Shown piece after piece: positions 36,084 to 45,184 of a stretch of DNA of 64,000 nt; positions within the stretch are counted from its first letter, which is position 1; every line of letters begins with the position of its first letter. Under the pieces are notes generated by a model that saw only the letters and a list, made by a program, of their open reading frames with translations, searched no databases and was not told where the DNA came from. The position numbers and the translations under genes are program-made. This stretch comes from Cedecea neteri. Lineage in GTDB: Bacteria > Pseudomonadota > Gammaproteobacteria > Enterobacterales > Enterobacteriaceae. The DNA is taken from positions 3,658,001 through 3,722,000 of the forward strand of contig NZ_CP009451.1 in assembly GCF_000757825.1 (NCBI RefSeq). Direction: 5' to 3'.

Positions 36084-36830
36084 ATGGTACAGAGAGAGCA
36101 ACTGCGCGAAGCATTCTCCCGCAGGCTGGCGCAGGCCTGCAGCGAAGCAAACCTCGATGAGTTTGGGCGCGGTATGGCAATAGCGCGCGCGCTGGGCGTT
36201 TCCTCCAAGGCCGTCAGCAAGTGGCTTAACGCTGAAGCTATGCCCAGGCAGGACAAGATGTACGAACTGGCGACTTTTCTCCAGGCCGATGTTTTGTGGC
36301 TCCAGCACGGCAGCGAAAGTGGCTATGTTGCCGAAGGGCGTGAAAATGCCGCCCATTCAGAAGAGGCGGCAATCTACGATTTCCAGCCGCGCGAAGAGCA
36401 GGGGTTCCGCATCGATGTGCTGGATATAGAAGCCAGCGCCGGGCCGGGGCGGCTGATTTCCAGCGAAGTGACTGAGACAATCAACCATATCGTTTACGAC
36501 AGCCAGGAGGCGCTGGAACTGTTTGGCCACCGGCCTGCGTCGACGATCAAGGTGATTACCGTCACCGGCGACAGCATGTCCGGCACCATCGAACTGGGCG
36601 ACTATATCTTTGTGGACATCGGCAAAGATTATTTCGACGGGGACGGGATCTACGTGTTCCTCTATAAAGGGCAACTGCTGGTGAAGCGCCTGCAAATGAC
36701 CCACGACTGCCTGCTGGTGCGTTCGGACAACCCCAAATATGCCGACTGGCGCATCAGCGAAGAGAACGAACAGAATCTCAAAATCATTGGCCGGGTGATG
36801 TATAGCCACGCTATACGCCGTCACGCATGA
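36084..36830 (+). CDS. CI-like tailocin repressor (HTH + S24 peptidase)
   Basis: 248 residues. An N-terminal helix-turn-helix (about 27-52, MAIARALGVSSKAVSKWLN) is joined to a LexA/CI-type S24 self-cleaving domain. Ser164 lies in VTGDSMSG and the Lys of the dyad is about Lys201 in LLVKRLQ. A likely Ala-Gly cleavage bond is at 119-120. By family it binds operators as a dimer, and RecA-stimulated cleavage would induce the tailocin after DNA damage. The ATG at 36084 has ACAGGA upstream. It is collinear with the N gene, as cI is in lambda. No Cro-like gene is seen on the other side. Confidence 0.87.
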   Translation: MVQREQLREAFSRRLAQACSEANLDEFGRGMAIARALGVSSKAVSKWLNAEAMPRQDKMYELATFLQADVLWLQHGSESGYVAEGRENAAHSEEAAIYDFQPREEQGFRIDVLDIEASAGPGRLISSEVTETINHIVYDSQEALELFGHRPASTIKVITVTGDSMSGTIELGDYIFVDIGKDYFDGDGIYVFLYKGQLLVKRLQMTHDCLLVRSDNPKYADWRISEENEQNLKIIGRVMYSHAIRRHA

Positions 36831-36835
36831 GATAA

Positions 36836-36945
36836 CTTATCCTTCAAGCTGCAGCCGTGTTGGCTGCACTCTCCAGCCCCAGTCACTTACTCAAGTAAGC
36901 TCCTGGGGCTGCCTCCCTTGCCGCCTTGCTGCAACTCGAATGCTA
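36836..36945. repeat. ERIC element (enterobacterial repetitive intergenic consensus)
   Basis: The core reads CCCCAGTCACTTACT, then AAGTAAGCTCCTGGGG, the inverted repeats used for ERIC-PCR primers. The usual flanks CTTCAAGCTGCAG and GCTGCAACTCGAAT are present. It lies just after the repressor stop, where lambda has rexAB. Confidence 0.85.
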
Positions 36946-37009
36946 ACTCATCTAAAATTATATTATTAATCAATAAGTAATCATCATACTCATCTTTTTT
37001 TTAAATTTC

Positions 37010-37051
37010 GTACTTTTGGTTCTTGACTGATTTGTACTATTGGTTCAATAT
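37010..37051 (+). promoter_or_regulatory. pL-like tailocin promoter with two operators
   Basis: TTGACT (37023-37028), 17 bp, CAATAT (37046-37051). Two operator copies, GTACTTTTGGTTC (37010-37022) and GTACTATTGGTTC (37034-37046), sit 24 bp apart around the -35. The transcript would start at about 37058 with ATCGGCAGGACGCAC; I recall lambda pL RNA starting ATCAGCAGGACGCAC. This should be the main promoter of the whole locus, shut by the CI-like repressor. Confidence 0.78.
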
Positions 37052-37092
37052 CAATTCATCGGCAGGACGCACCGACTCACAAGGCAAGTGAA

Positions 37093-37123
37093 CGCTCCTT
37101 AACATCAGGCCCTGAAAAAGGGC
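37093..37123 (+). promoter_or_regulatory. nutL: nut site (boxA and boxB) for N antitermination
   Basis: boxA CGCTCCTTAACA (37093-37104) differs from the rrn boxA in this window at two of twelve bases. boxB GCCCT-GAAAA-AGGGC (37109-37123) is, from memory, the lambda nutR boxB sequence. Four bases separate them. boxB RNA with its GNRA-like pentaloop is the binding site of the N arginine-rich motif. Confidence 0.88.
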
Positions 37124-37141
37124 ACATACACCAAAGCAAGA

Positions 37142-37175
37142 AGCTTTGGGATATCGCAGAGATATCACCAAAGTT
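37142..37175 (+). promoter_or_regulatory. RNase III-type hairpin in the N leader
   Basis: CTTTGGGATATC (37144-37155), loop GCAGA, GATATC-A-CCAAAG (37161-37173) gives a stem of about 12-14 bp with one bulged A. It ends eight bases before the N ribosome site. Lambda has a much longer stem with the same CTTTGG/CCAAAG base, cut by RNase III and used in N autoregulation. An upstream CCAAAG (37131-37136) could pair alternatively with CTTTGG. Confidence 0.65.
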
Positions 37176-37192
37176 GATTGACAGGAGGTTGT

Positions 37193-37528
37193 ATGGACGC
37201 ACAGACACGCCGCCGCCGGCGCCGCGAAGCTAAGCAGGCCGTCTGGAAAGCCGCTAACCCGCTTTTCGTTGGGGTGAGGGCAAAACCTGACGCAAGGCCC
37301 ATTCTTTCGTTAACCCGCAAACCTACGCCCCGGCCTGATAAGGCGCTGGAGGTCATTAACATTTATGGTCTGCAAATCATCCAGCAGGCTGAATACCATT
37401 CCCGGCTGCGTCAGAAGCTGGACGCCAGGCAGAGAAGCATTTATCAGGCCGCGCCGATGACGGAGTCCGGCTTACCGCAGGCTTCCGGCAGGCAAACCCG
37501 ACGTGGGAAATCTATCCCGCTGATTTAA
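37193..37528 (+). CDS. N: N-like transcription antitermination protein
   Basis: A 111-residue small basic protein. The first 24 residues carry the arginine-rich boxB-binding motif (MDAQTRRRRRREAKQAVW) with Trp18, the residue that stacks on the boxB loop in lambda. It continues AANPLFVGV-AKP-RPILSL-RKP and ends GRQ-RGKSIPLI, both as I remember lambda N (107 residues). The central and RNAP-binding part (about 55-95) has diverged. The ATG at 37193 follows AGGAGG closely. A nut site upstream and terminators in the downstream operon make antitermination of the lysis and tail genes the obvious role. Confidence 0.88.
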   Translation: MDAQTRRRRRREAKQAVWKAANPLFVGVRAKPDARPILSLTRKPTPRPDKALEVINIYGLQIIQQAEYHSRLRQKLDARQRSIYQAAPMTESGLPQASGRQTRRGKSIPLI

Positions 37529-37585
37529 TACCGCAGTCCTTCTTTACCCCAACGGCAGTTCGACACTTCAACCGAAGGTTCCCCC

Positions 37586-37885
37586 ATGAATGACCAACCC
37601 GCAAATCTGGTCACGCAGTCTTTTGCGTGGCTGGCGGCGCTTGCCGCCGGTCTGGGTATCACGACACAGGATATGGTCTACATGATATTCGGACTGCTTA
37701 GCGTACTGATTTCACTGGCTTCGTGGCTGGGAGGCAGGCTGGATGCTCGCCGACAGCGCCTTGAAGACCAAAAGCGCACCCGCATCCTCCAGACGCTGGT
37801 GGATGACTTGCAGACCCTAAACCGAGCCGAGCAGATTGAGATTGTCAGGGCAGTCAGCGAGGTACTGAAAAAGGCAGGCAGCTAA
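37586..37885 (+). CDS. holin (two membrane segments)
   Basis: 99 residues with hydrophobic segments at about 13-26 and 31-50 and a charged C-terminal helix, the layout of class II phage holins of the HP1 type. Holins oligomerise in the inner membrane and time lysis. It lies directly before the endolysin, whose start codon shares one base with its stop. Family by layout and context. Confidence 0.78.
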   Translation: MNDQPANLVTQSFAWLAALAAGLGITTQDMVYMIFGLLSVLISLASWLGGRLDARRQRLEDQKRTRILQTLVDDLQTLNRAEQIEIVRAVSEVLKKAGS

Positions 37886-38372
37886 TGGCTCTTTCTCCCG
37901 GACTCAGAAAAGCATTATTCGGATTGTCAGGGGCGGGCGCTCTGACCATCGCCGGCACGCTACTGCCCGAGCTTGAAGGCGTGAGCTACACGCCGTATTA
38001 CGATGTCGCCGGGGTGCTCACGGTCTGTTACGGCCATACCGGCAATGACATTATTCCCGATAAAACGTACAGCCCATCAGAGTGCCAGACCTTACTTGAT
38101 AAAGATCTCCGCCCCGCAGCACAGGCGGTATCAAAAGCGGTTACCGTTCCTGTTAGTGAGTACCAACGCGCGGCATTAATCAGCTTTACCTATAACGTCG
38201 GGACCACCGCCTTCCTGCGCTCCTCCGTGCTAAGGACGTTAAATGCCGGAAATTACGAGCAGGCCTGCGCCGGGTTGAAAAAATGGATTTGGGCGGGCGG
38301 CAAACAGTGGCAAGGGCTAATCAACCGCCGCGAAGTCGAGTACCAGCTTTGTCGCTGGCCGGAGGCGGAAAA

Positions 38373-38376
<4 letters not shown>
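37885..38376 (+). CDS. SAR endolysin, GH24 lysozyme
   Basis: 163 residues. The N-terminal weakly hydrophobic, Gly/Ala-rich segment (about 11-28) is a signal-anchor-release element. The catalytic triad of T4-type lysozymes is in place: Glu31 (LEG), Asp40 and Thr46, with the 9 and 6 residue spacing of phage P21 R. It cuts the glycan strands of peptidoglycan. ATGA overlap with Rz. Confidence 0.9.
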
Positions 38377-39754
<1,378 letters not shown>

Positions 39755-39764
39755 GCCTGAACCT

Positions 39765-40339
<575 letters not shown>

Positions 40340-40342
40340 GCT

Positions 40343-41482
40343 ATGTCACAGGGTTTACCTGTATCTAACATTGTCAGCGTGACAGTGAATATGGCGCCAC
40401 GTGCGGCGCAGTCCCGTAACTATGGTGCGCTGCTGGTCGTAGGCGCGAGCAACGTTATCGACGCAAAAGAGCGTATGCGTGCTTATTCCAGCCTGACCGG
40501 CGTGGCCGCCGACTTTGGCCTCGAAGCCCCGGAATACAAAGCTGCCAGCCTCTACTACCAGCAATCTCCGCAGCCTGCCGACCTGTATATCGGGCGCTGG
40601 GTAAAAGAAGAGAGCGAGGGCAAAGCCGGCGAAACTATCACCGAGTGCGTCTCCGCGCTGAGCGCACATTCGACCGACTGGTATGGCCTGGTGATTGCCG
40701 ACGACACGATTACCGATGAAGCCGTGCTGGCCGTGGCGGCGGTGATTGAAGGTGACGGCGTTTCCCGTATTTTTGGCCATACTTCCGCCAGCCCCAAAGC
40801 GCTGGATGCTAACGACAGCACCGATGTCTTCAGCAAGCTGAAAGCGGCTAAGTTCGCTCGCACTTTTGGTCAGTACTCCAGCGCCACGCCGTTTGCGGCA
40901 GCCTCCCTGTTTGGCCGTGCGTTTACCGTTAATTTCAACGGCAATAACACCACGATCACCCTGAAATTCAAGCAGGAGCCGGGGATTACCGCAGAAACGC
41001 TGACCCAAACGCAAATCAACGCTCTGTCGGCGAAAAATGCCAACGTCTTTGTTAATTACAGCAATGACACCGCCATTATTCAGGAAGGCGTGATGAGCAA
41101 CGGTAGCTTTATTGATGAGCGCCACGGCCTCGACTGGCTGCAAAACTATGTGCAGACCAATCTCTATAACCTGCTTTACACCAGCACTACCAAAATCCCG
41201 CAAACCGATGCCGGCGTCACCCGTCTGCTGAGCAACGTTGAGCACTCTATGGCCCAGGCGGTCACCAATGGCCTGGTGGCGCCGGGCATCTGGAACGGTT
41301 CTGATATCGGCCAGCTTGCCTCTGGCGACACGCTGACCAAAGGCTACTACGTCTACGCTCCGGCGGTGGCCACTCAGGCGCAGTCAGATCGCGAAGCGCG
41401 GAAAGCGCCGGTGATTCAGGTGGCCTGCAAACTGGCGGGTGCCGTGCACTTTGCCGACGTCGAAATCAATGTTGTTCGTTAA
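40343..41482 (+). CDS. contractile tail sheath protein (DUF3383 type)
   Basis: 379 residues, with sheath features: N-terminal strand region, a central [14 protein letters not shown] domain, and a C-terminal segment with [26 protein letters not shown] that would contribute to the donated-strand mesh. The DUF3383 group includes sheaths of AP22-like myophages. It is followed by a tube gene, as always in contractile systems. It differs from the P2 FI sheath of many enterobacterial tailocins. Confidence 0.83.
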   Translation: MSQGLPVSNIVSVTVNMAPRAAQSRNYGALLVVGASNVIDAKERMRAYSSLTGVAADFGLEAPEYKAASLYYQQSPQPADLYIGRWVKEESEGKAGETITECVSALSAHSTDWYGLVIADDTITDEAVLAVAAVIEGDGVSRIFGHTSASPKALDANDSTDVFSKLKAAKFARTFGQYSSATPFAAASLFGRAFTVNFNGNNTTITLKFKQEPGITAETLTQTQINALSAKNANVFVNYSNDTAIIQEGVMSNGSFIDERHGLDWLQNYVQTNLYNLLYTSTTKIPQTDAGVTRLLSNVEHSMAQAVTNGLVAPGIWNGSDIGQLASGDTLTKGYYVYAPAVATQAQSDREARKAPVIQVACKLAGAVHFADVEINVVR

Positions 41483-41492
41483 GGAGATTTAA

Positions 41493-41933
41493 ATGGGTAC
41501 TTATTCTTTTATGGATGTTACGGCCTCTCTCGTGGGGCCAACCGGGGTGATTGATTTGGGCGCGGGCAGCGCGAACGGCGACGCCGGGATCAAAGTGGAA
41601 ATGGCTGGGCCGAAGAACACCATGACCGTCGGGATTGACGGCGAAGTGATGCACAACCTGTCTCCGGCCAAAAACGGTTCTATTACCGTGACGCTGATGA
41701 AAACCTCCCCGGTGAACAAAAAGCTGATGCAGGCATACAACGCTCAAACGCTCTCTTCTGCGATGTGGGGACGGAACACTATTGTGGTGCGCAATACGTC
41801 ATCTGGTGACCTGGTTTCGGCAAGCGGCGTGGCGTTTTCTCAGCTCCCGGCCAACAGCAACGGTAAGGATGCGGGCACCATGGACTGGAAGTTTGACTGC
41901 GGCAAAATCGACCAGCAGCTCGGGGAGTTCTAA
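41493..41933 (+). CDS. tail tube protein (DUF3277 type)
   Basis: 146 residues, mostly predicted beta structure, following the sheath by 10 bases with GGAG before the ATG. DUF3277-type tube proteins accompany DUF3383 sheaths. It would form the rigid inner tube driven through the target envelope. Confidence 0.8.
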   Translation: MGTYSFMDVTASLVGPTGVIDLGAGSANGDAGIKVEMAGPKNTMTVGIDGEVMHNLSPAKNGSITVTLMKTSPVNKKLMQAYNAQTLSSAMWGRNTIVVRNTSSGDLVSASGVAFSQLPANSNGKDAGTMDWKFDCGKIDQQLGEF

Positions 41934-41936
41934 GCC

Positions 41937-42350
41937 ATGGAAATCACCCTGAAAGCGGTTAACTACCGCATTGGCAAGCTCGGCGTTTTTGAGCAGCTCA
42001 GCGTTGCACGCAAGCTGCTGCCGGTCCTTGCTGGCGTTGTTGGTGATTTTCGCAGCTTACAGGGAAAGGAGGGCGGTAACGCCCTCGAAGCCGTGCTGCC
42101 AAAAATTGCTCGTACCCTTGCCGACCTCAGCGATGAGGACTGTAACACCATTTTGTATCCGTGCCTTTCGGTCGTGACGCGTGAGCACATGAAGGGCTGG
42201 GTGCCGGTCTTTAGTCAGGGCGCGTTGTCCTTTGACGATATCGACCTGATGACGCTGCTGCAGCTCGTGGCCCGGGTGGTGGCCGACTCGCTGGGAAATT
42301 TTTTGCAAGAACTCCCCGGCGGCGATTGCCCGGCCCCGTCGGCAGCCTGA
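41937..42350 (+). CDS. tail assembly chaperone, short form (G/E-like)
   Basis: 137 residues, mainly helical. It is the first of two overlapping frames between tube and tape measure, the universal place of tail chaperones. Near its 3' end lies the slippery run at 42296-42305. Ribosomes slipping by -1 there would enter the next frame, which is open to 42538, making a fusion of about 200 residues. Confidence 0.8.
   Translation: MEITLKAVNYRIGKLGVFEQLSVARKLLPVLAGVVGDFRSLQGKEGGNALEAVLPKIARTLADLSDEDCNTILYPCLSVVTREHMKGWVPVFSQGALSFDDIDLMTLLQLVARVVADSLGNFLQELPGGDCPAPSAA
42296..42305 (+). promoter_or_regulatory. programmed -1 ribosomal frameshift site
   Basis: AAATTTTTTG contains the slippery heptamer T-TTT-TTG in the zero frame of the chaperone gene (codons TTT TTG). 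T6G is, from memory, the heptamer used by phage P2 E/E'. The -1 frame is open from here to 42538. Confidence 0.8.
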
Positions 42351-42538
42351 TGCTGGAGACTCTGCCCGGCGGTGAAGATTATATTCTTCGCCCGGCGGAG
42401 GTCTTCGCCCTCGGCTGGCTGGATCTGAAAAGCGGCGCGGTGGATCTCTACGACATTGCGCTGATGAACGATTATCTCGAGATGCAGGCCGATAATAAGG
42501 CCTGTGTCACACGCTGGAGAGAGGAAAATGAGCGCTAG
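42305..42538 (+). CDS. tail assembly chaperone, T-like extension reached by -1 frameshift
   Basis: Seventy-seven codons in the -1 frame, starting just after the slippery site and overlapping the tape-measure start. A separate ATG at 42350 (TGATG with the stop of the upstream gene) could also give a free 62-residue protein. By analogy with lambda G/GT and P2 E/E', the fusion bridges chaperone to tape measure. Confidence 0.72.
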   Translation, partial: ARTPRRRLPGPVGSLMLETLPGGEDYILRPAEVFALGWLDLKSGAVDLYDIALMNDYLEMQADNKACVTRWREENER

Positions 42539-44279
42539 TACACAGCTTGTTCCTTACGTCCCGATACCAGATTTTTTTTATCAAGAAGACCTCAGCTCGC
42601 GAATCAACGCTGCTTTTGAGGAACTGGATAAAACGCTGAAAAAGGGAAAAGAAGGGGCGGTAAAAGTTGATTTTGAAAAACTCACCAAAAGTTTTGAAAG
42701 TTTCAGTAATCGGGTGCTCTCTCCGCTAACAAAAGCGGGATCCTGGTTTGAAAAACAGCTGACAGGCATGGAGCAGGATGCTCAGTCAGCTCAGTCTCTG
42801 GATGCCGATTTAGAGACATTTAAAGCACTGCAATACGGTGCCAGCCAGTCAGGTGCGGATACTGGCGCGCTGCAAAAGTCGATTAAAAATGTCAGTGAAT
42901 ATGCCAATGGCGACACTCTGCACGAAAGTCTTTTGAAAAGTCTTGGCGTAAAAACCCATGATGACGCTGGTTTAAAACGGGATAGCGCCGATATTTTCGC
43001 GCAGGTTGCTCGTTCCTTGGGGTCCGTAAACAAAGAAAGTGCTGATTTCTATGCATTGAATCTGGGCATTGATGACGACACGCTGCACGCGATGCAGCGG
43101 GGATTAGGTCAGTTTGCCGATGAGTATCAGGGGCTGTCGCTGCGAATTGGCGGCAGCGCAGAGCAAAGTGCCGGCCAGTCCGAAAAATTTATGCAGTCCT
43201 GGCGTAAAGCGGGCTCCGTGTTTGATTTGTTAGTGGCAAAATCAGGTGGCGATCTGGCAGAAAAATTGGCTGCGCCCGTCGAGAGGCTTGCCGAAAAAAT
43301 GCTGGTTAAAGCGCCACAAATTGAACGAGTGTTGGACAAAGTTGGCAGCGTCGTTGAAAGATTTGCTGATATTTTCGTTGATGCGCTGAGCGGCACCATC
43401 GACTGGGTTACCGACGTGATGGCCTGGTGGGATCGTCTTGACGAAGGTTCTCAGGGCTTAATAGGCGGTTTAGCGGGGTTAACCGCCGCCTGGCTGGTCC
43501 TGAACAGCGCATTTCTCGCGTCCCCTATAGGTATTATCCTCTCACTGGCTGCGGCCATTGGTATGCTTTATAACGACTATCAGAAATGGAAAGCTGGGGA
43601 GGAGAGCTTTATTGATTGGGGAGAATGGGGACCTGTTATTGAAATGGCTGCGGATGCGATCGGCAGCCTCGCGAAAACCATAAAAGACCTCATTGTTAAT
43701 ATTGGCAGTCTGCTGGGCATCGATTTCAGCAAGTGGTCTATCAGCACCATCTTTAAGGGGCTTCTGGACAACTTTAATCAGTTGGGCGCCACGCTAAAAC
43801 TGATTGGGAATCTGATCAATGCGCTAAAAGAGGGGAACTGGGCAGAAGCGGCCAATATCGGCAAGTTATTGGTATCAAACGGGTTGTTTCAGACGCCAGC
43901 AACCAAAATTGCGGATGGTGCTGCAGGAATTGTTAAAGAGAAACTCTCTGTGGGATGGCAAAAATTCCAGGGCTGGCTCGTTGGAGATGAAGAAAAAGGA
44001 ACTGGCGGAAAGTTATCAAATGCGGTCAACAATCTCAGCCAACCCGATCCTGTCTCAATGCTGCTTCCAGCAGGTGTTGGCAGCAATGAACGTCTGGCGG
44101 CCTCGAGCGATTTCTCCACGGCGAGCAACAGTACTACGCATTCTCCCACGATTAACAGTAATACCCATATCGTCGTTAATGGCGTCTCTGACCCTCGTCT
44201 GGCGGCGGCTGAGACATCCCAGCGCCTGTTCAACGTCAATTCTCAGCTGGCGCAGCAGTATGACAGGAGGATGAGCTAA
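42528..44279 (+). CDS. tail tape-measure protein
   Basis: 583 residues from the ATG at 42528 (GAGG upstream). It is largely helical, with a central hydrophobic part (about 315-365: LIGGLAGLTAAWLVLNSAFLASPIGIILSLAAAIGMLY) typical of tape measures, and a Ser/Thr/Asn-rich C-terminal region. Length sets tail length; at about 1.5 A per residue this predicts a tail no longer than roughly 85-90 nm, shorter than R-type pyocins. Overlaps the chaperone frame before it and the baseplate gene after it. Confidence 0.84.
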   Translation: MSASTQLVPYVPIPDFFYQEDLSSRINAAFEELDKTLKKGKEGAVKVDFEKLTKSFESFSNRVLSPLTKAGSWFEKQLTGMEQDAQSAQSLDADLETFKALQYGASQSGADTGALQKSIKNVSEYANGDTLHESLLKSLGVKTHDDAGLKRDSADIFAQVARSLGSVNKESADFYALNLGIDDDTLHAMQRGLGQFADEYQGLSLRIGGSAEQSAGQSEKFMQSWRKAGSVFDLLVAKSGGDLAEKLAAPVERLAEKMLVKAPQIERVLDKVGSVVERFADIFVDALSGTIDWVTDVMAWWDRLDEGSQGLIGGLAGLTAAWLVLNSAFLASPIGIILSLAAAIGMLYNDYQKWKAGEESFIDWGEWGPVIEMAADAIGSLAKTIKDLIVNIGSLLGIDFSKWSISTIFKGLLDNFNQLGATLKLIGNLINALKEGNWAEAANIGKLLVSNGLFQTPATKIADGAAGIVKEKLSVGWQKFQGWLVGDEEKGTGGKLSNAVNNLSQPDPVSMLLPAGVGSNERLAASSDFSTASNSTTHSPTINSNTHIVVNGVSDPRLAAAETSQRLFNVNSQLAQQYDRRMS

Positions 44280-44857
44280 TGAATATTTTTGGTGCTTACT
44301 TCCAGCCGCGCACGAGCCTCTCCGGTTTTCTGGTGCCGGATGTGGTGGTCAGCGAAGTCCATAAGGACACGCTGAAAATCGCCTCTCATCCCGTCGAGTT
44401 TGGCCCGAATATCAGCGACCATGCCTGGGCAGAGCCCGGCGAGTTAACGATTGATTGCTTTTTTAAAGCCGGTGGTTCACTGGTCGACTTTGCCAATACG
44501 ACTGCGATCGGCTCCTGGCTAAATGCGGGCCCAAGCCCAGCACAAATATACCAGCAACTGCTTGATCTACAGACAAAAGCAGAACCCTTTAAGGTCATCA
44601 CCCGCCGCCGCTCCTACGACAATATGCTTATCACAACGTTGACGGTGACGACCGGAGCCAAATCGGAAAACATTCTTGGCTGCAAGCTGGTGCTGACGGA
44701 AGTATTAATGACGACCACGGAAGCGCGCCCTGCGCCGCCTAAAACGGCGATGGATGAAGGGGTAACGACGACTTCAGTCGGCGATAAGGGCGAAAAAGTG
44801 GTTACCATCCCGATGGGGTCGGTCAAAATCACGCCGCTTCAGACGGAAACAAAATGA
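44279..44857 (+). CDS. baseplate protein, Dit-like N-terminal domain
   Basis: 192 residues. The N-terminal region (EVHKDTLKIASHPVEFGPNISDHAW) has the character of Dit-like baseplate proteins, in which the tail protein meets the hub. The C-terminal third is low in order. Start overlaps the tape-measure stop by one base. Assignment rests on order and general resemblance. Confidence 0.6.
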   Translation: MNIFGAYFQPRTSLSGFLVPDVVVSEVHKDTLKIASHPVEFGPNISDHAWAEPGELTIDCFFKAGGSLVDFANTTAIGSWLNAGPSPAQIYQQLLDLQTKAEPFKVITRRRSYDNMLITTLTVTTGAKSENILGCKLVLTEVLMTTTEARPAPPKTAMDEGVTTTSVGDKGEKVVTIPMGSVKITPLQTETK

Positions 44858-44866
44858 GGAGAAAAA

Positions 44867-45175
44867 ATGTCAATTGCAGAAATTCCTCTCAGCGCGGATA
44901 ACCAAATATTTACGATTCAGCTTGGCGGGCAAACCCTGCGCATGCGGCTACTTTATCGGGATGCGGCGGGCTGGATCCTGGATATTCTCGATGCCGACAA
45001 TCGGCCCATCGTGAACGGGATCCCGCTGGTAACGGGGGGAGATTTATTGGCCCCATATGCCTGGCTTGGTTTCAGCGGAGGACTATGGGTTGGCTGTGAC
45101 GATGAAGCTCAGGATTACCCGAGTAAAACTAATCTCGGCAACGGCAGCCATCTTTATTTCGTGACGGCAACTTAA
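44867..45175 (+). CDS. small baseplate plug protein (Pam3 gp18-like)
   Basis: 102 residues, compact beta-type protein (FTIQLGGQTLRMRLLYRDAAGWILDILDADNRPIV). Proteins of this kind plug the hub in cyanophage Pam3-like tails. It sits between the Dit-like and hub genes and has AGGAG before its ATG. Confidence 0.6.
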   Translation: MSIAEIPLSADNQIFTIQLGGQTLRMRLLYRDAAGWILDILDADNRPIVNGIPLVTGGDLLAPYAWLGFSGGLWVGCDDEAQDYPSKTNLGNGSHLYFVTAT

Positions 45176-45184
45176 GGGGGGAAG

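Noticed and set aside
35901..36356. 151-codon minus-strand frame over the repressor start
   Set aside because: Antisense to the repressor and its operators. I looked for a Cro-like gene here because lambda has one at this place, but no helix-turn-helix is visible in the frame or in its shorter 47-codon version from 36044.
36840..36946. Repeat after the repressor as attachment site or rho-independent terminator only
   Set aside because: The core matches the ERIC consensus; no second copy was seen at the other end of the tailocin, so it is not an att site.
37193..37528. Phage filamentation (Fil)-type small protein as identity for the gene after pL
   Set aside because: The arginine-rich N-terminus, Trp18, the SIPLI end and the nut site upstream fit lambda N much better.
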